From Humulus lupulus (lineage: Eukaryota; Streptophyta; Magnoliopsida; Rosales; Cannabaceae): a stretch of 64,000 nt of DNA. The stretch spans positions 192,918,214 through 192,982,213 of the forward strand of contig NC_084795.1 of the NCBI RefSeq assembly GCF_963169125.1. Direction: 5' to 3'. This document shows, in pieces, positions 34,769 to 46,003 of this stretch. The position numbers and the translations under genes are program-made. How positions within the stretch are numbered: the first letter of the stretch is position 1; every line of letters begins with the position of its first letter. The notes beneath the pieces were generated by a model, which worked only from the letters and a program-made list of their open reading frames with translations, was not told where the DNA came from and ran no database searches.

Positions 34769-36847
34769 CATACTCATGATTGGTTGACATTCTCCTTGCC
34801 GTTACCTGCACCACAGAGCACCCGTGAGCCGAAGCCCAGCAAGAAAACTCACAAATAGATAACATATGCATATCAAACACTTCTCAGTTAAACAGGCCAT
34901 CAACTGGCTAAACACATACGACCATGCCGTCCCATGCGCCTTACCATGCCCTGGATTGGCGGTCTATACCATGAGGATATCCTAGATATCCTTTAGCATC
35001 TAACCTAGCAACTCGAACTCTGCGTGCTAAATGCTGCTTCCGGCCCTGGCCCCTTGCCTTACACGGCCTCGCACTCCACGTGCCGATCGCCGTTCCCGGC
35101 CCATTGCCGTTATCAGTCTTCACCGTTCACGGCTCATGCCGTACAGTCATCACACTCACATATGATAAAGATAATCAATAAGATAAACATACATAAACTC
35201 AAACAAAGGTTCAAACCCCACATCACAGTCATATAGGGCCGAGCCCAACAACTCATGATCTACGGGAAACAGTAGTTTTCTTACCTGTGTCCCGAGCTTC
35301 TTACGCACCAAAGTCACGAGCAATGTCCTTTAACCCGAGCCTCTCCGAAAACCTAGTCACAATACATTTAATAAATTCTTTAATACTAACCAATCCAAAA
35401 CTATTTCCACGGACCAATCCCGTACTCTTGGGACCTCCAATTTCCCAAAACAATGTAGCAGAAACATCCCCCGAGCCCCCTGGGCAAAAGCCCTAAAATG
35501 GAAAATTTTGCCCGCCCAAAAATAGCCTACTGATGCGGCAATACCCATGGAGGGTCGCGGCGACCAGAAGGGCTCCAGATGCTTGATGTTGCTTTGCGCT
35601 GTGGAACCAAAGAACAGGTCCGCGACGCCCCTACGCGAATCCAGAATTCTAATTTTTCCCCTGCAATTTCCCCGAGCCATAACACTCCCAATTCAACCCC
35701 AATGCATACCTAAACCCGAAAATCAATCCAAAACCTCAAATAAACCATCTAGCAACCTATAAACACTAACAACATGCACAAACACATAATCACACCCACA
35801 ATTCACACTTTGGTTTCAAATTTCAGAAGTTTAGACCAGTAAACCAGAAACTTAAACCAAGGCTTATAAAACTTAAACCATGCTTCAAAATTCTTAAACC
35901 ACACCAGAAACAAACCTCAGAATTACATAGAATTCTTACCTCAAGTGGAGAATTCGAGCTTAAGCTTCCTTCAGTTTCAGCTTCAAGCTAAATCCTCTTG
36001 TTTCTCAAACTCAATTCCCACACAAACCAGCCACAAACCAACTTTCAATTTTCATGCTCACACTCTAAAAATCAAGCTTAGAAACTTAACAAAACATGGA
36101 TAAATTCCTAGCTCTGAGAAAATCTTGGCTTATACTTGGTTTTAGTTGCCTCAAGCCACTTCGATTCTCGTCCTAGGTTTCACAATTCCAGCTCCCTGCC
36201 TTTTTCATCCTTTCCTTCTAGGTTCTCCTCAAACTTCGAGCAAGAACAAGAGCTTCTAGGTGCAAAACGTGAATGACTTCTCTTCTCAGCTGAAGTTGTC
36301 TAAAGCCTTGCCAAAAGACCATTTTACCCTTCCATCTAATTCCCTTTTCTAACTAAACCTCAAGGGCATCCTAGACATTTCACATCCCTTACAAATATAC
36401 CATTTTATCACTTAGGGTATTTATCCTCACTGGTTAACAATGGTTACTCAAACCACTAAAATACCATTAAACAATACTTACAAATTCCCAATCTCAAATT
36501 ATAATATTCCCAAAATACCCCTAGGCTCCTCCCGAGCCAGGTATTTAATCCCGTTGTGACTTTTAAACTAATTAGCTCCCTAGGACCGTCTCGGCACGTG
36601 TATCACAATTATATTAACGTTATACCATAAATTTCACATATATTACGTTTATGCCCTCAGTAGGTTGAAATTACCAATTTACCCCTAACAATCAAATGGG
36701 GCCCACATGCATATTTATTCCACCTAAACATGCATTCTAATCACATAATCATTTAAATTCACATAGATTAACACAGTATAACAATTATTGCCCTCCAAGC
36801 ACACTAATCAAGGCTCTAAGCCTGATTAGCAAATTTGGGTCGCTACA
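34769..36847 (-). mobile_element. 3' LTR of element D, U5 end missing
   Basis: On the minus strand this begins TGTAGCGACCCAAATTTGC at 36847 and runs through the family landmarks to the GGTTGACT/CATGAGTATG region. The last roughly 330 bases of the LTR are missing at the head-to-head join with K. It is the same subfamily as A's LTR and a different one from the LTR on D's other side. Confidence 0.87.
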
Positions 36848-36882
36848 ACTATCCCTTCCTTACTGAGATTTCGTCCTCGAAA
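36848..36882 (-). other. Polypurine tract and 3' UTR of element D
   Basis: On the minus strand a purine-rich AAGGAAGGGATAGT lies against the LTR start, downstream of the pol stop. The TTTCGTCC block conserved at the 3' end of family members is at about 36868. Confidence 0.82.
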
Positions 36883-39800
36883 TTACCTGAACAATTCGGG
36901 ATACCGCTCCCGCATGTCTGAATCAAGTTCCCATGTCGCCTCTTCAACCTTGCTGTTTCTCCATAGTACGTTCACCAAGGCAATGGTCTTGTTCTGCAAA
37001 ACCTTATCCTTTCGGTCAAGAATCTGAACTAGCTTCTCCTCATAGGAAAAATCCTGGTCCAGCTCCAAACTCTCATAACTCAACACGTGAGTTGAATCTG
37101 ATACATACTTCCTCAGCATGGATACATGAAAAACATTATGAACCCCTGATAAGGCTGGAGGCATCGCCAACCTGTAAGCTACCTCCCACAACCCGCTCCA
37201 GAATCTCAAAGGGTCCAACAAACCTAGGGCCCAGCTAGCCCCGAACACCGAACCGTTTCACTCCTCTCAGAGGTGAAACCCTAAGGAACACATGATCTCC
37301 AACCAGAAATTCTACACTCCTGCGTTTCAGGTCTGAATAACTCTTCTGGCGGCTCTGGGAGGAGAGCATTCGCGCTCTGATCTTCACAATTGCCTCATTG
37401 GTCCTCTGAACCATCTCAGGACCCAAATAACTTCTCTCACTCATCTCGTCCCAATGGATGGGTGATCTGCACTTCCTCCCGTATAACATCTCATACGGAG
37501 CCACTCCAATAGTTGCTTGATAGCTGTTATTATATGAGAACTCAATCAGAGGAAGATACTTACTCCAAGATCCCCCAAAGTCTAATACACAGGCTCGCAA
37601 CATGTTCTCCAATATTCGAATCACCCTTTCAGACTATCCATCTGTCTGAGGATGATAAGCGGTATTAAACCATAACTGCGTGCCCATAGCCTTCTGTAGG
37701 CTCTCCCAAAACTTGGAGGTGAAGGTGGGGTCTCTATCAGACACTATTGACCTCGGAGCTCCATGAAGTCGAACAATTTCCTTAACATATAATTCAGCAT
37801 ACTGTTCGACAGTATAAGTCGTCCTAACAGGCAAAAAGTGGGCGGACTTGGTGTACCTATCCACAATCACCCACACCGAGTCATGCTATCCTATGGTTCT
37901 CGGCAAACCAACCACGAATTCCATGGTGATATCATCCCATTTCCACTTCGGAATCCCTAGAGGCTGCAGCAATCCCGCTGGCCTCTAATGCTCAGCCTTA
38001 ACCTGCTGACATGTTAAACACCTGGCCACATAATCCACTACATCCCTTTTCATGCCCGACCACCAATATAAAGCTCTCAAATCTTGATACATCTTCGTCG
38101 TACCTGGATGTAATGAGTAGGGAGTGGTATGTGATTCATCTAGAATCTCATATCGAATAACAGAATCCATCGGGACACAAATCCGACCCTTGTACTTCAG
38201 TAACCCGATCTCTGAAAGGGAAAAGTCTTTAGTCGCTCTGACTAAGACATTCTCTCTGTGCCCTCTTAACTGGAAATCCTTCCCCTGCGCCTCCTTAATC
38301 CTCTCAAGAAGTGTAGACTGAAGAGTGATGTTGGCTAACCGGCCAACCACCAACTCTATTCCCGCTCTAGTGATCTCCTCTTCCAGCTTGTTAGATATCT
38401 GCCTTGAACTGAACAAGTATCTTGGGCCTCTCTGACTCAATGCATCAACCACTACATTAGCCTTCCCAAGATGATATAGGATATCACATTCATAATCCTT
38501 AACAAATTCTAGCCACCGCCTCTGGCGCATATCCTGGTCCTTCTGAGTAAATAAATACTTCAGGCTCTTATGGTTGATGTATATCTCTTACTTCTCACCA
38601 TAGACATAATGTCTCCAAATCTTAAGTGTGAATACCACCGCTGCCAACTCCAAATCATGCGTAGGATATCTCTGCTCATACTCCTTTAACTGTCTCGATG
38701 CATAGGCTATCACCTTACCGGCTTGCATCAATAAACACCCCAAACCCTGCCTGGAAGCATCACAGTAAACCACAAACTTCTCATTATCGGTTGGCAGACT
38801 CAACACTGGCGCAGTGATCAGTCATCGCTTCAAATCTTTAAAACTATTCTCACATCTGTCCGTGCAGGCATACATTGTCTTCTTCTTTGTCAGTTCTGTC
38901 AAAGGCGTAGCTATTCTGGAGAACCCCTCAACAAACCGCCGATAGTATCCTACTAAACCTAGAAAACTCATCGCCTCAGGAACATTGCTCGGTCTAGGCC
39001 AATCCCTAACTGCCTCAATCTTACATGGATCAACCAGAATCCTCTCCTTAATGACGAAATGACCCAGAAACGTGACTTGCGGTAGCCAAAATTAACACTT
39101 GCTAAACTTAGCATACAACTTGTGCTCCCTCAACCGCTGTAGAACTAACTACAGATGATGCTCATGCTCTGCCTCTGACTGAGAATACACCAAGATATCA
39201 TCGATAAATACAATCACAAACTTATCCAGATAATCCTTGAAAATCCTATACATCATATCCATAAAAGCTACTGGAGCATTGGTTAATCCAAAGGACATAA
39301 CCAGAAATTCATAATGTTCATACCTTGTGCGGAAAGCAGTCTTTGGTATGTCCTCCTCTTTAATCCTTAGCTGATGGTAACCTGACCGGAGATCAATCTT
39401 AGAAAACATCGTACTCCCTTTTAACTGGTCAAATAAATCATCGATCCTAGGCAGTGGATACTTGTTCTTAATGGTTAACTTATTCAGCTCCCTATAGTCA
39501 ATGCACATCCTAAGAGATCCATCCTTCTTCTTAACAATCATCACCGGAGCACCCCATGGCGAAAAACTCGGTCTGATGAACCCCAAATCTAGTAGCTCCT
39601 GTAACTGAATCTTTAAGTCCTTTAACTATGCTGGAGCCATTCTGTAGGGTGCTCTAGATACTGGCTCCACCCCGGGCGCTAACTCAATAACAAAGTCAAT
39701 CTCCCGCTGCGGCGGCAAACCTGGCAGATCTGCCGGAAATAAGTCTAGAAATTCACACACCAATCTAGTCTCACCTGGTCCAACCGACTCAACCTTGGAG

Positions 39801-41416
39801 GTGTCCATAACACTTGCTAAGAATCCTATGCAACCTTCCTGCATCAGGTCTCTAGCTTACAATGCTAAAATAATAGGTATTTGCGGTCCACCGGACATCC
39901 CCACGAACACAAAGGGTACCTCCCTTTCTGGTTCAAAAGTCACCATCTTGCGCTTGCAGTCAATCGATGCCCCATATTTCGCTAACAAATCCATTCCTAA
40001 GATCATATCAAAGTCATCCATCTCAAGCTCAATCAAATCAACAGACAATTCCCTACCATCTAGCTCTACTGGTAATGCCCTAATCCATCTCCTAGAAACT
40101 ACCAGTTCCCCAGTTGGCAACAAAGTCTGAAAACCTCTAGCATACACAATACTAGGTCTACACAGCAGATCTATCACCCTAGCAGACACAAACGAATGGG
40201 TAGCTCCTGAATAAAACAACGCAGTATAGAAAGACCCAGCACTAGAAATCTAACCTGTCACAACTGAGGGGCAAGCCTCCGCCTCAGTCTGAGTCAAAGT
40301 AAACACTCTGGCAGGAGCGAGACTATCTCCCTGCTTAGACTCCTCCTTCCTGACTTGTGGGCAGTCCTTCTTCAAATGATTAGCACTCCCACAGACAAAA
40401 CAGGCCCTAATCCTGCACTCACCCTGATGTCGTCGTCTACACCGAGGACACACTTGGAAACTCCTCCAGTTGTCACCCCTGCCCTGGCGGCCACTAAAAG
40501 CATCCCGTGCCCTCTTATCAGAATTGGGAGGAACGAAAGAATCTGAGGCCTTCCTCTTCTGCTCACTGGGGCCACTACCCCGACTGCATCCAACAAAAGG
40601 AGGCATTGTCCTCCTAGCATCACGCCTAATAGCCCTCTCTCTCCATATTTGATCTTCGGCCCTCTCAGCTGTAAGGGCCTTGTCTACTACCTGTTCATAA
40701 GTAGTAGTCACTGGATCCAATGTAATGTTCACATCGCGGGCGATCATAACGTTAAGCCCCCGCACAAACCTGTCTCTTCTTGCCGCATCTATCGGCACTA
40801 GATCTGGTGTAAACTTTGTCGAACGATCAAATCTCATGGCATACTCTATCACTGTCAATCGGTTCTGAGTCAAGTTGATGAACTTGTCAACCTTTGCAGC
40901 TCGGACTGCTACACTGTACTACTTCTCGTTGAAGATATTCTTAAATTCTTCCCAGGTCATAATTACCACGTTCCTTCTCTGAATCACAACGTCCCACCAG
41001 ATGCGGGCATCCTCTCTGAACATATAACTGGCACAGGCAACCCTCTCATATCCCTCAACCCTCATCATATCCAGGATAGAGGAAACAATATTCATCCACT
41101 GCTCTGCCTGCAGTGGGTCTGGTCCACCCTCAAAGGTGGGAGGATGCTGCTTTCTGAATCTCTCATACAAAGGATCCCACCTGTTCTCAACCACAGGCAG
41201 AACCAGCATTGTCGCTGCACCCTGCTGAATTGGTAGCCCAGTGACCTGTGGAGGGGCCTGCTGCCTCAACTGACGTAGTTCTTCCTCTGTTCTCTGCAAT
41301 CTCGCTTCCATTTCAGCGAACATTTCTCGCCAATTCTACGGGGCAAGTGGAGGGTCCTGACCCTGGTTGTCATCCTCGGCCCGACTGCCGCGGAGTCTAG
41401 ATGATTGCCAAGGCAT
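36883..41416 (-). pseudogene. Element D gag-pol, broken copy
   Basis: Minus-strand gag-pol with the same layout as B. It reads from an ATG at 41416, through the capsid region ([17 protein letters not shown]), the cysteine cluster [12 protein letters not shown] plus knuckle CFVCGSANHLKKDC near 40400, protease (the DSG aspartate is changed, near 40210), RT with FIDDILVYS near 39195, RNase H, integrase (PQTDG near 37640) and the C-terminal chromodomain ending at 36883. At least nine interruptions (stops and frameshifts) split it, for example near 40920, 40250, 39855, 39600, 39140, 38590, 37985, 37630 and 37240. It is non-functional as read. Confidence 0.94.
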
Positions 41417-41536
41417 CACAACTGTATGCCTGCAATCAATGACGCCGCTCATCAGGCATGACAACAAAGTCCAATACCACCTCCCAATCACAACAACCAA
41501 CCATGAACAGCAATGCAGATATCATACAGGAAGCAC
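41417..41536 (-). other. Start of D leader, A/B type
   Basis: About 120 bases upstream of gag match the complement of A's leader closely (GCAATCAATGACGCCGCTCA and onward), then the match ends abruptly at about 41537. Confidence 0.8.
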
Positions 41537-42789
41537 CTTCGAGGCTTCCTCTCTATATCCATCTCCCTCTCGGAACATTTTCAACACCGAGCCCTTCCAG
41601 TTCGTTACATGCCCAGAGCATAAGCTCGTCAGTTAAATACTCATCCTTGAGGACTCAGCCTTGAACTTTGAATGTAACGCTGCATTCTAGTTCTCTGTTT
41701 CCCACACCATGGGAAACCCATCCTAACATCTTCAGTCATTTTACGTAGAAGTCATGCCCTCACCTGACCTCCTATCAGGTGGCATCCTCTTCTTCATATG
41801 CATACCAAATAACCTCCTGGTTCCTGTCACCATCTCGATAACTACATATTCGATCAGGCTTCTTTCCAATCTCAATCTAGGTGCCCAAGCACTGTCTGGG
41901 GTCCTTTTACCTCAAAAATTGAGAATTCGACCTCGCTGCGTCCTATCAACAAAAGTACCATCTTATCAATCAGACCTTTCCCCCTTTCTGGCAAAACCAG
42001 AAGCCACAGAACTATCCGGGGTTCTATCAACTTGATTATCACGAATCTACCTTTACTAACTCCATCAAAGGGAGCATCGCCCTTGCGGCTCTAGCATTCA
42101 TGCTCTATACATCGACCATCAGTTCCTCGAACAACATGACCCTCTCCGCCATCCACATGCAGACGATAAACTCATACCTCAGAGCAGCCCAAATACCTTA
42201 GACTATTCCCGATCTCAAATCCTTAAATGGGTCGCCATCAATTCTGGATACATCCGCCAGTATAACTTTCCGAAATGAATTACCCAATTCACCAAGACCA
42301 TTGATTTACACTGTTGTTACCCTAACAGTCCAAACCAAACTTGTAAGTCCACCAGTCTCCATAGTTCAAATAATGTCTTAATAATCCCTTCTAACAATCA
42401 TCATCTAGGTTCTTTCCAACCCATCTCAACTAACAAACTCCACAGCCTACTCACACACTAGCGACTCACTGTTGCTGCTTTCAGGGGTAACTGGAGATCT
42501 CAACTCCAACTTATATCTAGAATCCCCTTTTCAACACAATATCAGGTCCCCAAACCCTTCTAGGAACCAACAACTCGAGTTCATCTGTCAAAACTGACCA
42601 AACTCCTGAACTCTGTGGTTCATACCCTGAACCAAACCACAACTAGATCCAAATATCCACAGGTATAATGCACACACAAGCATATACTAGGTCAAATCCA
42701 CAATCATATACATCTAGCTACCAAATTTTATCACCACTAAGTATATCCAGGTCTCAACATGCTTCATACAAGCCAATATACAGATATAA
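41537..42789 (-). other. E-type leader segment in element D
   Basis: About 1.25 kb without coding capacity. It aligns by eye with element E's internal region at about 55900-57390, sharing landmarks such as CTCCCTCTCGGAACATT, AGAAGTCATGCCCTCACCTG and CCATATAAATAAGCAGGC beyond the solo LTR. It replaces the part of the leader present in A and B. Confidence 0.8.
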
Positions 42790-45235
42790 TGTAACGACCC
42801 AAATTCGCTAATAAGGCTTAAGGGCCTTGATTAGCGTGCCAGGAGGGCATGATGGGATTTATGTGTGATTTTAATGATTTAAATGCATGGTTATGATTTA
42901 AAGCATGTTATATGACTATTTGTTTATCTGTGATGCATGACTATGTATGTTAGTATGCATGTAGGCCCGGATCGTGTTAGAAGGGCATAATTGTAATTTT
43001 GGCCATGTTGGGCATAACTGCATTGATATGTGATGATTGTTGAGACCACATTGTGATGTGGATGTATCTGTGAATTGTGACTCGAGGCGATCCCAATGAG
43101 CAGGCTAGCGGAAATTCATGACGGGAATTTATACCCGGCTCGGGGCGAGCCTGGAGGTATGAACAGGAATTCAGAGAAATAGATTGAGATTTATTTTGAT
43201 GATGGGGGATAATTATTTGGTGATTTATCAGGTATTGGGAAGCAACGGGAAAAATATTAGAGACACTTGAGGATTAGCGGGAATTGGGTAAATGACTAAA
43301 ATGGCCCTACTTGGGAAAAAGGGTTTAGAATTAATAGGGAGGGCATTTTGGTCAATTGGCTTTTGAAGATAGAATAAATAAGGCTTTATACACTTAGTGG
43401 ATTTTGTAGAATAGAGTAAAGGGGCTGAAAAAGAAAGGAAAAAGGAAAGAAAGAAAAGAGAGAAAACTGATGGGTTTTCTAAGGGATCGGTTTGGGGGTT
43501 CTAGCACCTCTTCTCTTCATTTTTCTTGAGGTCAAGCTCAGTGGGGAGCTAGGATAGGCTGTGCATCAAGAATCTTAAGGTCACACTTGAATACTTGGCA
43601 AGGATTAGCAAGAACATCTGAAACTTGAGGTAAGTTCTTGAGGATTTCTGTTTTAGGGTTTTGGCTGGTTTGAGCTGCGTTTTGAACTGAGTTGTTGGGA
43701 ACTTTAGGGGATTTCTGGGCAAGCTTTGAGGATGAACAAGCTAAGGAGGCCTAGGGTTGAATCAAGGTCGAAATTGCATCAATGGTAAGAATTCTAAGCC
43801 TTTAACTTTGTTGTTGATTGAGTTTCTGGTTTTTGAGTTCTTCATGTTAGATTTTGAGATTTGGGTTGAATGTGATTGGGTTTTGAGTTCTTGGGATGCT
43901 TGGGATGAGTGTGGAGTGTGTATAAGCTTGATTTTGGGTTTGGAAAAGGTTTGGACAAGTTTGGAGTTGAAATGGGAGGAGAAAATCGCAAGATGCGATT
44001 TTTGGTTCTGCTGGGCTGCAACTAGCGCTACAGCGCTAGTCAGTGGGCGCTGTAGCGCTAGCCCCTGTTCTGGGGGGTGTGTTCTGCTTGTAGCGCTACA
44101 GCGCCCTCTTTAGAGCGCTGTAGCGCTGCACTGTTCACAGAGGTGAATTTTTGGTTTTTATGAGGGATTTTGACCTAGGGTTCGGGGCTCGATTCCGCCG
44201 CTTTGTTTTGGGGATTTAGGACTTCCCGGGGGCTCGGGATTGGTCCCGAGGCTAGGTATTCGGACTTTGGGTTCGGTGTTCACTTTGACCTATGTTTGTG
44301 CCTAGGTGTGCGCTAAGGCTCGGGTGGGATCGTGCTCAAGGAGTCAGGTGATCTAAGCTATTGATTGGAAAGGTAAGAAAACTATAACACCCGTAGGATA
44401 GGGCGTGGGCCCATAGTGTGATTGCCGGGCATGGCCCTATATTGCATGTTGGATGATGAGATGATTGCAGGGCATGGCCCCAGATTGTGTTGTGTGCAAA
44501 TGTTTAACCTTAAATGAATCGTGATGTGTGTGAATGATTATTTCGAATGTACTATATGTGTGATTATGATGAAATGAACGGCAGAGGCCGGGTACGGCAT
44601 AGGCCGGGGCGGCCGTGGGCCGAAAGTAACACCTAGCACATGGGATGCTATATTCAGGGTGGGACCGAAGGGATACATGAGTTATCCTCGCGGTGAGAAC
44701 CGATACCCCAGGCTTCGGTAAGGCTCTGGGGCGGCATGGCCGTGTTTGCTTAGTCTAATGGTTGACTTGTTTATTTGTGGATTATCTGTTATGATAAACT
44801 GTATACATTGCATATGTTATGTTCTGCATGAGTTTTCTTGCTGGGCTTCGGCTCACGGGTGCTCTGTGTTGCAGGTAAGGGCAATGACTGAGTCAACCAA
44901 CCATGAGTACGGAGAGCGTGAAGCGACGCGTACATGTTTGGCCTGCCCGACTGCTTTGGTTGGGGGTTTATTCGAAAATGGCTGTAATAATCTATGATTT
45001 TTATGATTTCTTAACTGTAACCTTATTTCAAGATGTAATTATTTTTCAAACCTTATTTTGGGATCCCAAATGTTTAATGATAAAAGTTTTAATGAAACGA
45101 CGCATTTTCAAAGATTACAGCCTTAACTTTTAATTAGTCACACTTTTGCTCAAAACCTCGGTTAGCGAGTTCATTGCACACTATTTCGTCTTAAAAACTC
45201 ACTTAGTAACGGCTCTAAGGAAGTAGGGCGTTACA
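42790..45235 (+). mobile_element. Solo LTR in D leader, TSD TATAA
   Basis: 2,446-bp plus-strand LTR, TGTAACGACCCAAATTCGC to AAGGAAGTAGGGCGTTACA, flanked by TATAA at 42785-42789 and 45236-45240. The AGCGCT palindrome cassette is at 44022-44129, and donor-like GGTAAG boxes are near 43629, 44372 and 44873. No internal domain. Confidence 0.95.
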
Positions 45236-45551
45236 TATAACATATGAATTTAATTTAAAAAATTAACCACATACGCTTAATATGCGAACCATTATGCCAA
45301 TATTCATCCACATACATAATAATGTTATTCAGCATGCATCAATCTCAACATGCAATAATCAAGGGCCCAGCCCAACAGCATCTCATGCATATGTCATTTC
45401 ATTCCTCATGCTCCATATAAATAAGCAGGCAAACAGGGCATTCAATCATATAATCAGACATGTCAATCAATCATACCAACCAACCCTGAGTCTAGCATGT
45501 CACTGACAGCGAGCGTACATGTTCGGTCGATCTCCAGAACCAATAAACCTT
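45236..45551 (-). other. E-type leader of D, PBS-proximal part
   Basis: Continues the leader after the solo LTR and matches 59709-59981 in element E. No coding signal. Confidence 0.8.
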
Positions 45552-45568
45552 GGCTCGCTCTGATACCA
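45552..45568 (-). other. Met primer-binding site, inner copy
   Basis: GGCTCGCTCTGATACCA on the plus strand is the complement of the Met PBS. It lies 3 bases from the end of the Cassandra-like LTR, the spacing of a normal LTR-PBS pair. Confidence 0.85.
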
Positions 45569-45571
45569 TTA

Positions 45572-45931
45572 TGTGACGTCCCACGTCACTATGACTGCTT
45601 TCTGGAATGACGACTGGCCCTACAAACCAAGACAAGTCTTTCCAGCGTGCTTTGTCCTCACTCGCACACTTCCTGGGAAAACTTCCCAGGAGGTCACCCA
45701 TCCCTAGATTACTCCAGGCCAAGCACGCTTAACCATGGAGTTCTCAAGTGATGGGCTACCGAAAAGAAGATGCACCTTCCTGATATAGGTAGTACCCATC
45801 AATCCATTTAAGCCATCTTCAACTGTTTAGTCCCATACCTACACAGTCTTAGAATCATTACACTTGACCTTCCCCAGGCGGTGTGGGATTGCACAGCTTA
45901 CCTTACGGATCATGGGATTCTGACTGTCACA
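45572..45931 (-). mobile_element. Cassandra-type TRIM LTR carrying 5S-like sequence
   Basis: 360-bp unit with TGTGAC/GTCACA ends. On the minus strand positions about 45745 to 45681 read like the middle and 3' part of plant 5S rRNA (AACTCC..GGTTAAGCGTGCTTGG, then GGATGGGTGACCTCCTGGGA). Cassandra terminal-repeat retrotransposons in miniature are known for 5S-derived LTRs. Here the LTR stands in the minus orientation between two primer-binding sites. The small ORF over it is not a gene. Confidence 0.88.
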
Positions 45932-46003
45932 ATCACCCCCCCTTACGGGCCCGACGTCCCTGTCGGCCACACTTTCGGCTGGGTCAAGGCTCTGATACCA
46001 AGT
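45932..46003 (-). mobile_element. Cassandra-type internal region with PPT and outer PBS
   Basis: Contains a G-rich PPT on the minus strand (GTAAGGGGGGGTGAT, about 45931-45945), a short spacer, then PBS complement GGCTCTGATACCA at 45988-46000, three bases from the Tekay-like LTR. This matches a TRIM internal domain (PBS, short spacer, PPT) whose own 5' LTR is replaced. Confidence 0.8.

Noticed and set aside
44746..44997. Small conserved protein from the LTR U5 block
   Set aside because: The frame is not maintained in B's LTR and start codons differ, so I treat it as nucleotide-level conservation.
45681..45770. Functional 5S rRNA gene
   Set aside because: Only part of the 5S sequence is present, with changes and indels, inside an LTR with TG..CA ends; this is the Cassandra arrangement.
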